Assembly: GCF_019977755.1 (NCBI RefSeq)
Contig: NZ_AP025144.1
Span: forward strand, 2,046,001 to 2,110,000
Direction of reading: 5' to 3'
Source of the DNA: Vibrio penaeicida
GTDB lineage: Bacteria; Pseudomonadota; Gammaproteobacteria; Enterobacterales; Vibrionaceae
Length of the DNA stretch: 64,000 nucleotides
The position numbers were made by a program, and so were the translations under genes. The number at the start of each line of letters is the position of its first letter. Position 1 is the stretch's first letter. Positions 16,021-25,019 of the stretch are shown piece after piece. The notes below the pieces were generated by a model. That model was not told where the DNA came from. It worked only from the letters and a program-made list of their open reading frames with translations, and did not search any database.

Positions 16021-19000
16021 TTACTCATTTGAAGCACAATTCAAATTTAATAACGTTAATTCTCTCAGAGCGACGGAAAATTTAGCAAATTCATGGACTG
16101 AACCCACTTTAAACTCGTTAAGGATGTTTTCCCAACGAACCAAAGACGACCCATTATTCTCAATCCACTCGTCCAGAGCTTTATCCACATTAACCTTACC
16201 TTCACTGCAGTCACAATGAAGAACTTGCGCAGTCAACAATCTCTGCTGCCAATCAAGATCCTCTCTGAATGACGCTCTAGCAAGGGCTTGCCAGTTGTTT
16301 TCAACCGCTTGATTATTGATTTGTTTGAGGAACCAATGCAAAGACAGGCGATCACCTAATGTGAAGTACATCTTAGCCGCTTCTTTGACAGATTTACCTT
16401 CATCACGGGCTACTGAGGATATATCCAGTGCAGAGTACAGACTCGACAATCGAGAGACATAGTTTGCTACAGGACGCTCAATACCCTGCTCGATCCAAAG
16501 ATCGGCAAGATCGTTGTGCTCTTGAACTTCATCTTTAACCAATAAGTTATCAAGATCTTTCATTACCGCTTGAACATCATCGTGGTAAAGAGCCACAAGC
16601 TCATTAACTGTTGACTTGTTTGAACGATTCCTTAATAACCAGCGGCTAAGTCGACGTAAAATACGACGAATTGAGTACATAAGATCATACTGAGCGATAG
16701 TGGTTGCTGTATTGTCGAAGCTTCTCACTTGCTTCATTATTCCGCCAAGCTCGAAGATTTCGCGGGCAGCAGAGTAAGCATTTGCGATATCAACAACGGT
16801 TGCACCCGTTTCCTCTTGCATTCGAGTAACGAAATTACAACCCATCTCGTTAACCATCTGGTTTGCAAGACATGTCGCAATAATTTCTGCTCTTAGGGGA
16901 TGGGTATCCATTTGTGATAAATAGTTACGGCGTAACTCTGATGGGAAGTAATTGACTAATTGCTGTGCGTGAAACTCATCATTCGAAATTTCATCACTGA
17001 CCAACTGTTCTTTCAGAACCATTTTACCGTATGCTACCAGTACCGAAAGCTCAGGACGGGTCAGCGCCTGCCCCATTTTTTCACGCTCTAGTAGAGTTTC
17101 GTCATCTGGAATGTATTCTAAAGCTCGATCCAAATGTCCTGATCGTTCCATTGTGTGAATAAAGCGGATTTGCTCTTTCACCAAAGAAGAACCTTGCTGT
17201 TCACTGACTGAAATGGATTCAGATTGCCAATAGGCATCTTTCAGTACGATTTCGCCAACTTCGTCTTCCATCTTATCTAGGATAAGGTTTCTTTGTTTTA
17301 CAGTAAGGTCGCCGTTAGCGACTAAGCTGTTCAGGAAGATCTTAATGTTGACTTCATTATCTGAACAATCAACACCGCCAACGTTATCAACAAAATCGGT
17401 ATTCACTCGACCGCCACGCAAAGCGTATTCGATACGACCAAGTTGGGTCATACCCAAGTTACCACCCTCACCGACAACTTTGGCTCTCATGTCTTTACCG
17501 TCGATACGCAACGCATCATTTGCACGGTCACCAACATCAGTGTGTGTTTCAGTTGAAGCCTTAACGTAGGTACCGATACCACCATTCCAGAACAAATCGA
17601 CTTCCATATGCAAGATCGCTTTGATCAAGTCATTGGGAGCCATCGAACTTTTGCGTGTACCCAGCATTTTTTGGATCTCTGGCGTCAAGTCGATCGACTT
17701 AGCACGACGGGAGAAAATGCCCCCACCTTTCGAGATCAGCTTCTTGTCATAATCTTCCCAACTTGAGCGTGGCAATTTAAACAAGCGATCACGCTCTTTC
17801 CAGCTTTTCGCTGAATCTGGTGTTGGATCAATAAATATGTGTAAATGGTTAAACGCTGCTTGCAATCGAATATGCTTAGAAAGAAGCATACCGTTACCAA
17901 ATACATCGCCCGCCATATCTCCAACAGCAATACAGGTAAAGTCTGTGGTTTGACAGTTTACCCCCATTTCACGGAAGTGACGTTTTACCGATTCCCAACC
18001 ACCTTTCGCAGTAATACCCATTGCTTTGTGGTCGTAACCATTAGAACCACCAGAAGCAAATGCGTCACCAAGCCAGAAGTTGTACTCATCAGCAACTGAG
18101 TTTGCAAGATCCGAGAATGTCGCTGTGCCTTTATCCGCCGCAACGACTAAATACGCATCGTCTTCGTCATGTCGAACTACGTTCTCAGGATGGGAAACAT
18201 TGCCTTCAACAATATTGTCGGATACATCGAGCAATGCGCGAATGAATTGTTTGTAACAACGCTGACCTTCCGCAAAGATCTCGTCACGCGTGGTCAAATT
18301 TGGTTGACGCTTACAAACAAAGCCGCCTTTCGCACCAACTGGAACAATTACGGTGTTCTTGACCTGCTGTGCTTTCACCAAGCCCAAAATTTCTGTACGG
18401 AAATCTTCTTGTCGGTCTGACCAACGAAGACCACCACGAGCCACTTTACCACCACGTAAATGGACACCCTCTATGTCAGGGGCATAAACGAAAATCTCAA
18501 ACGCGGGTACAGGCTGAGGAATTTCTGGAATATCGGTGGGTTTTAGCTTCAACGCTAACCAAGGTTTCGGCTGGCCATCTTGAGCAAGCTGGTAATAGTT
18601 CGTACGGAGCGTAGCAAGAATCATATCCGTGTAGCGACGAATGATACGATCATCATCGAGGCTTTCAACTTCATCCAGTTGCTCATTGATCTTGTTGATC
18701 AGCTCTGTTTGATTCTTTTTGGCACCTTTAAATTTAGGATCAAAACGTTTCCCAAATAAATCAACTAGCCCTTTGGCAATATCAGGGTGATGCGACAGCG
18801 TTTCTTCAATGTAACTTTGACTGAATGGGAACCCGACTTGACGCATGTATCTCGCATAGCTTCGAAGTATCGTGATTTCACGCCCCGATAGACCTGCGCC
18901 AAGAACCAATCTGTTGAACCCGTCACTCTCCAGCTTACCTGACCAAATATCGGCGAAAGCTTGTTGGAAACGATCTCGCGCTTCACGTAAGTCAACTGAT

Positions 19001-20862
19001 ACGCTCGCACTCAATAACATTGAGAAATCAAGAATCCAATACGTTACTCCATTGGATTTTCGAACTTCGTACGGCGCTTCACCGATAACACGCAGTCCCA
19101 AGTTTTCCAACATAGGGAGTACATCAGAAAGATGAATTGGTTGCTCACGATGGTACAGTTTTAAGTGTACGGCTTTGGAATCATGGCTCTCTTCTTGAGG
19201 GCGATAGAAAAGCATACCCAGATCTTCAGCATCTTTAAGTGCTTCTAATCGTTCTATGTCCGCAACTGCAGAACCTGGCAACATCGCCTCTTTGTATGAA
19301 CGAGGGAAAGCACGAAGGTATTCTTTTGATAAAGGCAAACCCGTACTTTCACCGTTGTTAGCAATGATCGCTTCTTGTAGTCGGTCATCCCAAGACGAAG
19401 ATACTTCCATAAGGTTTTGCTCTATTTCTTTAACATCGACATCAATGTTGTTGTTTTTCACATGGACAATGTAGTGAGTTCTCGCCAATGGACTTTCCGA
19501 GAAGAACGTTGTGAATTCTACTTCTTGATCAGAGTTGAGGTAATCCCCAAGTATGCGCTGAGTTTGACGACGCAGCTGGGTGTTGTAACGCTCTTTGGTT
19601 ACATAAACCATGCAACTGAAGAAACGACCAAACGGGTCTTTACGAATGAACAATCGAAGCATGTCTCGGTCTTGCATTTGAACAACACCAGAACCGACTT
19701 GAAGTAGCTCTTGCTCTGTCGCTTGAAGCAACTCATCACGAGGGAAGTTTTCTAAAATATTGTGTAGTGCTTTGAAAGAGTATGCCCCTTTCATGTAACC
19801 ACTAGACTCAAGGATTCGATTCGCTTTATCGCGAATTAGCGGAATACTCGATACGCTCTGGTTATAAACAGCCGAAGTGTAAAGACCGGTGAAACGGTGT
19901 TCTCCAATTACTTTGCCGTTCTTACCAATTTTCTTAATACCGATATAGTCGGTATAAGCTGGGCGGTGAATATGTGAAGCAGTATTGCCTTTAGTCACAA
20001 TCAACAAGTAAGGTTTTTTGGCTTCCAAGCGTGCAGAATCTGCAAGGTCAGAAAGTTTTACACTACGTACGCGACTATCTACTGAAAGAATACCTAAACC
20101 GGTCTCTTCCGTCGGACGAAGCTCGTGATCCCCTTCTACGGCAACTAAGTCGTACTCTTTGTAGCCCATGAAGGTAAAATTGTGATTGCCTAACCACTTA
20201 AGGAACGCAATGGTTTCATCAACACGCTCTTTTTCTACAGGAAGAGATACGCGTTGATCTTCAATTTCTTTAATCACTTGTTTTAGCTTGGCTGCCATTG
20301 GCTTCCAATCAGAAACAACCAACCCCGTATCCGTCAAAATGGATACAAGTTCGCTTTTCAAATCAGACATTTTGGTTTTGTCTGCCAACATGTCGACTTC
20401 TATATGGAAAAGCGACAGGTCATCGCCGGATTTTTCGTTTACGCCTGTGATTTTATTATTTTTGTCGCGAGCGATTCGCGTCGGACCGTGGAGCATTAAG
20501 TGGCTAGAAAGATCTAGACGCGCAAGCGCCATCTTTACCGAGTCCACAAGGAATGGGCTATCAGGTACCACGATTTCGACGATCGTGTGGGTAGACTTCC
20601 ATCCATGTCGGCTTACCGTAGGGTTAAATACTCTTACCGAAATTTCTTTAGGTTGCTTCTCGCTGATGTGATGCCACAAGCTGACAACAGCACCATAGAG
20701 ATCTGACTCATTTCTCTGTACTAGGTCTTCCTGACCAATCGTACTAAAGAGGTGCTTAGCAAGTTTTGTTACTAAAGGTTGGTGGGCAAGCTCGAGTTTG
20801 TCTTGAATCAGTTTGTACACTTTTTCAAGAAGAACCGGCACAACGTTTTCTCGCGCGGCCAT
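16021..20862 (-). CDS. gdhB: NAD-specific glutamate dehydrogenase, large (about 180 kDa) type
   Basis: This enzyme oxidatively deaminates glutamate to 2-oxoglutarate, feeding amino-acid carbon into the TCA cycle. The 1613-residue length is that of the bacterial L-GDH180 family. N-terminal ACT-like regulatory regions (roughly 1-450) precede a helical segment. The catalytic domain (about 800-1250) has GGKVARGGLRWSDRQEDFRTE with downstream VPVGAKGGFV and the dinucleotide-binding VAVGDMAGDVFGNGML-like stretch. A long helical C-terminal domain follows. No frameshift is visible over 4.8 kb. The 200 bp upstream are non-coding and should hold its promoter. The 3' end abuts a terminator hairpin in front of pyrD. 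Confidence 0.96.
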   Translation of the reverse strand: MAARENVVPVLLEKVYKLIQDKLELAHQPLVTKLAKHLFSTIGQEDLVQRNESDLYGAVVSLWHHISEKQPKEISVRVFNPTVSRHGWKSTHTIVEIVVPDSPFLVDSVKMALARLDLSSHLMLHGPTRIARDKNNKITGVNEKSGDDLSLFHIEVDMLADKTKMSDLKSELVSILTDTGLVVSDWKPMAAKLKQVIKEIEDQRVSLPVEKERVDETIAFLKWLGNHNFTFMGYKEYDLVAVEGDHELRPTEETGLGILSVDSRVRSVKLSDLADSARLEAKKPYLLIVTKGNTASHIHRPAYTDYIGIKKIGKNGKVIGEHRFTGLYTSAVYNQSVSSIPLIRDKANRILESSGYMKGAYSFKALHNILENFPRDELLQATEQELLQVGSGVVQMQDRDMLRLFIRKDPFGRFFSCMVYVTKERYNTQLRRQTQRILGDYLNSDQEVEFTTFFSESPLARTHYIVHVKNNNIDVDVKEIEQNLMEVSSSWDDRLQEAIIANNGESTGLPLSKEYLRAFPRSYKEAMLPGSAVADIERLEALKDAEDLGMLFYRPQEESHDSKAVHLKLYHREQPIHLSDVLPMLENLGLRVIGEAPYEVRKSNGVTYWILDFSMLLSASVSVDLREARDRFQQAFADIWSGKLESDGFNRLVLGAGLSGREITILRSYARYMRQVGFPFSQSYIEETLSHHPDIAKGLVDLFGKRFDPKFKGAKKNQTELINKINEQLDEVESLDDDRIIRRYTDMILATLRTNYYQLAQDGQPKPWLALKLKPTDIPEIPQPVPAFEIFVYAPDIEGVHLRGGKVARGGLRWSDRQEDFRTEILGLVKAQQVKNTVIVPVGAKGGFVCKRQPNLTTRDEIFAEGQRCYKQFIRALLDVSDNIVEGNVSHPENVVRHDEDDAYLVVAADKGTATFSDLANSVADEYNFWLGDAFASGGSNGYDHKAMGITAKGGWESVKRHFREMGVNCQTTDFTCIAVGDMAGDVFGNGMLLSKHIRLQAAFNHLHIFIDPTPDSAKSWKERDRLFKLPRSSWEDYDKKLISKGGGIFSRRAKSIDLTPEIQKMLGTRKSSMAPNDLIKAILHMEVDLFWNGGIGTYVKASTETHTDVGDRANDALRIDGKDMRAKVVGEGGNLGMTQLGRIEYALRGGRVNTDFVDNVGGVDCSDNEVNIKIFLNSLVANGDLTVKQRNLILDKMEDEVGEIVLKDAYWQSESISVSEQQGSSLVKEQIRFIHTMERSGHLDRALEYIPDDETLLEREKMGQALTRPELSVLVAYGKMVLKEQLVSDEISNDEFHAQQLVNYFPSELRRNYLSQMDTHPLRAEIIATCLANQMVNEMGCNFVTRMQEETGATVVDIANAYSAAREIFELGGIMKQVRSFDNTATTIAQYDLMYSIRRILRRLSRWLLRNRSNKSTVNELVALYHDDVQAVMKDLDNLLVKDEVQEHNDLADLWIEQGIERPVANYVSRLSSLYSALDISSVARDEGKSVKEAAKMYFTLGDRLSLHWFLKQINNQAVENNWQALARASFREDLDWQQRLLTAQVLHCDCSEGKVNVDKALDEWIENNGSSLVRWENILNEFKVGSVHEFAKFSVALRELTLLNLNCASNE

Positions 20863-21061
20863 ATTAACGCTCCAATCTTAGAATTTTTTGTAGGGTGTTG
20901 CTTAATGCAACTTGGTAATGCCTTAGCCTGACTAGAACAACAGGCTATCTATATTGTAAAAGCAATATTGATAAAAGGTTAAATGAATTGCGGGTAGGAT
21001 TATGAAAAAAGTTTGAATCTGTGATTAAGGTACCTATTTAAACATCTGAAAACTCACAGAT

Positions 21062-21280
21062 TCACAGAACTTCCAACTTTAGAAGTTTATTATTCTGGTC
21101 AGTTGTTAGCCTAAAGCGCCCTTTTACACCAATTTGACTAAGAAAGGGTCTGAAACGAGATGCAGGTAATTGAATTTTTAAACCTTGGTCAGTGAAGACA
21201 ATTACTGAACTTGCCGCTCCTGAGTAGTGGCTGAGAAATTCTTGATAGGTGATATTAAGAGAGAAGTAATATTGATTCAT
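21062..21280 (-). CDS. DUF2835 family small protein
   Basis: This 72-residue protein has the family pattern YYFSLNITYQEFLSHYSGAA, PASRFRPF and a G-x-F-x-L ending with NNKLLKLEVL. It is probably a small cytoplasmic beta-rich protein; function is unknown. The frame reaches a TTG at 21289, but the ATG at 21280 fits the family start. Neither start has a visible Shine-Dalgarno sequence, and the pepN terminator lies directly upstream, so expression may be low or start within the hairpin region. Confidence 0.75.
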   Translation of the reverse strand: MNQYYFSLNITYQEFLSHYSGAASSVIVFTDQGLKIQLPASRFRPFLSQIGVKGRFRLTTDQNNKLLKLEVL

Positions 21281-21286
21281 GGATAA

Positions 21287-21312
21287 CAAAAGTGGCAGTA
21301 AAAACTGCCACT
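21287..21312 (-). terminator. Terminator of pepN, directly upstream of the DUF2835 gene
   Basis: AGTGGCAGT and ACTGCCACT (21291-21299 with 21304-21312) form a perfect 9-bp stem with a 4-nt loop, followed on the minus strand by TTTTG. Confidence 0.85.
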
Positions 21313-21338
21313 TATATTCATTCGCTAGTCAGTCTTAC

Positions 21339-23945
21339 TTAAGATTCTAACGCTTTTGTTACTTTTTCATAGAGATCTTTGGCCAGATTGTCGAGATTGG
21401 ACAGTTTTTCCAACTCTTTACGCATCATCGCTTGACGATCTTCATCGTAATTTCTGTATTTAAGAAGAGGATCTATTAGGCGCGAAGCAACTTGCGGGTT
21501 GCTTTCATTCATTTGGATCAAAATCTCACCGGCAAATTCATAACCACTGCCATCTTTATTGTGGAAGTTAACTGGGTTTCCACCAAAGAAAGTGCCAATT
21601 AAGTTACGAGTACGGTTTGGATTCTTAAGATCAAATGCAGCGTGAGACATCGTTGCACGAATGGTATCGAGCACATTACTCGCTGGGTTAGTGCCTTGAA
21701 GTGCAAACCACTTATCCATAACTAAACCATCATGGCTCCACTTGTCGCTAAAGCTTGCCATCAACTCTGAACGACACGGTAGTTGTGCTGCATTTGCTGC
21801 AGTCAGTGCCGCCATAGTATCAGTCATGTTGTTCGCTTCTCGATACACAACTTTTACAATATCATCGCCTAGGTCAGTCAATGCCAAATAAGACAAGCAC
21901 ACATTTCTTAGAGATCGTTTACCAATGGCATCGTGCTCTACAACGTACTCAGCTTGCTTGTTACTGTGGAACGTAGCGCTTAATTCATCCACTAGCCCAA
22001 AAGCAAATGCTTTACGGATCGACTCTCTTACAAATCGGATAGCATCTACATCTGCTGGCTTAAACCAACCCGCTATTTCCACTTCACTTGGAATTTTTAA
22101 AGCTTCGGCAATAAATGCTGGTTCTAAGCTAGCATCAAGCAACACGCCTCTGAATGCATCAATCACATCTTCAGGAAGCTCGAAACTTTCTCCATTTTGC
22201 TGACGTGTAATGTTTAACTTAATGTATTTGGCAAGAAGCAATTGCCCTGCATCCCACCGCGCAAAATCATTTCTAGCGTTAACCATCAAAAACTTCAAAT
22301 CTTCATCTGAATATTCATAGTTCAATTTAACGGGCGCCGAAAACTCACGCAGCATTGAAATGACTGGACGTTCAGTTACATTTTCGAAAACAAAGGTTTG
22401 CTCATCTTGAGTGAAATCAAGAACATTGTTGACTTCTTTAGAGTTACAGCGTAACTCAATAACACTTCCGTCCTGCGCATATAACTCAATATCAAACGGA
22501 ATGTGCAATGCCTGCTTTTCTGATTGCTCCAATGTTGGTGCAGTTTGCTGTTTCAATGTTAGCGAGAACGTATTTTCGGCTTGATTGAATTCAGTGGTTG
22601 CTTCAACCGTTGGTGTACCAGACTGGCTGTACCACAAACGGAAATGCTTCAAGTCGACACCAGAAGCGTCTTCCATTGCAGAGACAAAGTCTTCACAAGT
22701 TGCTGCCGTACCGTCATGGCGTTCAAAATAAAGCTTCACACCTTGTTGGAATTTTTCTTCACCAAGAAGTGTGTGCATCATTCGAATAACTTCACTCCCC
22801 TTTTCGTATACCGTTAAGGTGTAGAAGTTATTCATTTCTATCACTTTTTCCGGACGAATAGGGTGAGACATTGGGCTCGCATCTTCAGCAAATTGCGGAC
22901 CACGGATAATTCTCACGTTGTTAATTCGATTCACGGCACGAGAACCTAGATCCGATGAGAACTCTTGATCGCGGAAAACCGTTAGGCCCTCTTTCAAGCT
23001 AAGTTGGAACCAATCACGACAAGTAACTCGGTTACCCGTCCAGTTGTGGAAGTATTCGTGTCCGATAACCGCTTCGATACCTAAGTAATCATCATCAGTT
23101 GCAGTTTCATTGTTTGCTAGCACGTATTTTGAGTTGAATACGTTAAGCCCTTTGTTTTCCATCGCACCCATATTGAAGAAATCAACGGCAACAATCATGT
23201 AAATGTCGAGGTCATATTCAAGACCAAATCTTTCTTCGTCCCACTTCATTGAATTAATCAATGACGTCATCGCGAATGGTGCGCGGTCTAGGTTTCCTCT
23301 ATCGACATAAATTTCTAGATCGACCTCACGACCTGAGACCGTTACGTATTTGTCTCGAAGAACATCAAAATCACCAGCAACGATGGCAAACAGGTAAGCT
23401 GGCTTCGGGTGTGGGTCATTCCATTTAGCCCAATGTCTGCCGTTTTCGAGCTTTCCTTCATCAACACGGTTACCGTTACTTAGAAGGAATGTATTCTTAG
23501 ATTCTTCCGCGATAACAGTCGTTGTAAAAATCGCCAACACATCTGGGCGATCCATGTAGTAGGTAATTCGGCGGAAACCTTCTGCTTCACATTGGGTGCA
23601 AAATCCATCTCCCGATTTGTACAGTCCTTCCAAAGCCGTGTTAGTTGAAGGGTTAACCTCTGTTTTAATGGTCAACTCAAAATCTTTAGTCAGACCATTA
23701 ATTTCAAGACCACCTTCCACTTCTTGGTAGTCAGTCCAATCTTCTCCATCAACTTTTACAGAAAGCAAAGTTAACTCATCACCATCAAGAAACAGCTTTG
23801 TATTCTCTTTTAGTTTTTTCACTGTCGATACAGCCGTTATAACACTCGCTGTGTCGTGCAAATCGAAAGTCAGGTCTACGTGAGTGATAGTAAAGTCAGG
23901 AGACTGATAGTCTTTACGATATTTTGCTTGAGGGCTTTGAGCCAT
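21339..23945 (-). CDS. pepN: Aminopeptidase N (M1 zinc metallopeptidase)
   Basis: PepN removes N-terminal residues from peptides in the cytoplasm, a late step of protein turnover. The 868-residue product has the substrate-binding GAMEN motif (MGAMENKGLN) and, about 30 residues later, the zinc site HEYFHNW. The third ligand Glu is in LKEGLTVFRDQEF. The MAQSPQAKYRKDYQSPDF start matches the proteobacterial family, and the length equals that of E. coli PepN within a few residues. It is followed by a perfect terminator. Confidence 0.98.
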   Translation of the reverse strand: MAQSPQAKYRKDYQSPDFTITHVDLTFDLHDTASVITAVSTVKKLKENTKLFLDGDELTLLSVKVDGEDWTDYQEVEGGLEINGLTKDFELTIKTEVNPSTNTALEGLYKSGDGFCTQCEAEGFRRITYYMDRPDVLAIFTTTVIAEESKNTFLLSNGNRVDEGKLENGRHWAKWNDPHPKPAYLFAIVAGDFDVLRDKYVTVSGREVDLEIYVDRGNLDRAPFAMTSLINSMKWDEERFGLEYDLDIYMIVAVDFFNMGAMENKGLNVFNSKYVLANNETATDDDYLGIEAVIGHEYFHNWTGNRVTCRDWFQLSLKEGLTVFRDQEFSSDLGSRAVNRINNVRIIRGPQFAEDASPMSHPIRPEKVIEMNNFYTLTVYEKGSEVIRMMHTLLGEEKFQQGVKLYFERHDGTAATCEDFVSAMEDASGVDLKHFRLWYSQSGTPTVEATTEFNQAENTFSLTLKQQTAPTLEQSEKQALHIPFDIELYAQDGSVIELRCNSKEVNNVLDFTQDEQTFVFENVTERPVISMLREFSAPVKLNYEYSDEDLKFLMVNARNDFARWDAGQLLLAKYIKLNITRQQNGESFELPEDVIDAFRGVLLDASLEPAFIAEALKIPSEVEIAGWFKPADVDAIRFVRESIRKAFAFGLVDELSATFHSNKQAEYVVEHDAIGKRSLRNVCLSYLALTDLGDDIVKVVYREANNMTDTMAALTAANAAQLPCRSELMASFSDKWSHDGLVMDKWFALQGTNPASNVLDTIRATMSHAAFDLKNPNRTRNLIGTFFGGNPVNFHNKDGSGYEFAGEILIQMNESNPQVASRLIDPLLKYRNYDEDRQAMMRKELEKLSNLDNLAKDLYEKVTKALES

Positions 23946-24163
23946 ATTGAAATTTCCTTTTATATATCTGCCAGTTGCGTTTACCTAATATAGCCATTTG
24001 CTTACGAGCGGAAAATGAGATTTTCTGCTGAATATGAGAAATGAGCTAGCAGGGAAAGATTTCAGATTATTTGACTGAAAATATAGCGCACAATAGCTTG
24101 TACTTCGTCAAAAGTATCATACGGCAATGTGAATTGGTGGTATAACAAAAAATAATGAGTCTC

Positions 24164-24202
24164 AAAAAATGAGACCGGAACAGCGTACGATGCTATTCCG
24201 GT
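24164..24202 (-). terminator. Terminator of the 24239-24901 gene
   Basis: On the minus strand ACCGGAATAGC pairs with GCTGTTCCGGT, followed after a few bases (CTCA) by TTTTTT. Confidence 0.75.
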
Positions 24203-24238
24203 TTAGTTCTCTGATGTTCGGGTCTGTCGACTTAATCG

Positions 24239-24901
24239 CTACTCTACACGATTAAGTACCGCGTACATATCAGATGTCTGGCTATCAAGAGTGAGCTGAT
24301 TATCGATCAAAGTGTAACGTGAATCCTGCTCTCCATCACTGTACATAAGCACAAGATGATCCCCTTCTATAATGTAGATGCCTTCATGCGTTGCTTCGTT
24401 GCCGTTGCCGGAAACGACTCGAAAAGAAAACACAAAGTCGGCTTGAAGTACTAAATCCATCTGGCTGACATCGCTTGCCAGTATATCGTCGCCAGCCAGT
24501 GACTCACTGGTCCAACTGCCGACTAAAGCTGTAGGTAAGGCTTTTTGAAAGATCACACCGTTCAAATTGAGCTGGTTGTGATTATTGTTATAGTAATAAA
24601 CCTGAGGTGTTTCCGTATCCATTCCAAGCACTAATGTTGTCTCATCAGCTTCATAGTTTCCTTGCCAATAATCCACGGAATGATCTTTCTTTTGAATTTC
24701 GATAGTGAACACATAGTCAGACTCTAATGTGAGCCTTATCGCGAGGAAGTCTTCAGAAGTGCTATCCGGATCCGGATTAAACAGGTACCAGTCCCCTAGT
24801 AGGAACGGGTGGTTAAATTGCGTTAACTCAGCTTTTTGCTTAACCTCGGCATGGGTCGAACCAAACAAAAAACAGGTAAAAATTAGTAGGAATAATCTCA
24901 T
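24239..24901 (-). CDS. Unrecognised exported protein, possibly two lipocalin-like halves
   Basis: I do not recognise the family. The 220-residue product has a signal peptide (about 1-18, ending THA) and a mature part with two similar halves. Each opens with a short helix-breaking segment and G-x-W (LLGDWYLFNPD near 35; LVGSWTSESLAGDD near 128). Alternating strands follow with the order S/D-YVFTIEI...GNYEADETTLVL and D-FVFSFRV...GIYIIEGDHLVL. This fits a duplicated small beta-barrel of the lipocalin-like or META type, probably periplasmic. The ATG at 24901 has GAGGTGG ahead; a GTG three codons earlier is an alternative. It has its own terminator and lies between prc and pepN without sharing an operon. 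Confidence 0.6.
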   Translation of the reverse strand: MRLFLLIFTCFLFGSTHAEVKQKAELTQFNHPFLLGDWYLFNPDPDSTSEDFLAIRLTLESDYVFTIEIQKKDHSVDYWQGNYEADETTLVLGMDTETPQVYYYNNNHNQLNLNGVIFQKALPTALVGSWTSESLAGDDILASDVSQMDLVLQADFVFSFRVVSGNGNEATHEGIYIIEGDHLVLMYSDGEQDSRYTLIDNQLTLDSQTSDMYAVLNRVE

Positions 24902-24958
24902 CACTTCCACCTCGCTTTTCTTTAAGCTTAGGAGTGAATTGACTATACACCCAATATT

Positions 24959-24974
24959 TTAGATCTATATCACA
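24959..24974. promoter_or_regulatory. Possible CRP site upstream of the exported-protein gene
   Basis: On the minus strand TGTGA-TATAGA-TCTAA has one perfect CRP half-site and one weak half, in A/T-rich flanks, about 60 bp before the start codon at 24901. Confidence 0.3.
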
Positions 24975-24989
24975 TTAATTTTTGTCATT

Positions 24990-25012
24990 AAAAAAGCGAG
25001 CACTAGGCTCGC
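24990..25012 (-). terminator. Rho-independent terminator of prc
   Basis: GCGAGC and GCTCGC (24996-25001 with 25007-25012) form a stem with a 5-nt loop, followed on the minus strand by TTTTTT. Confidence 0.88.
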
Positions 25013-25019
25013 TTTTATT

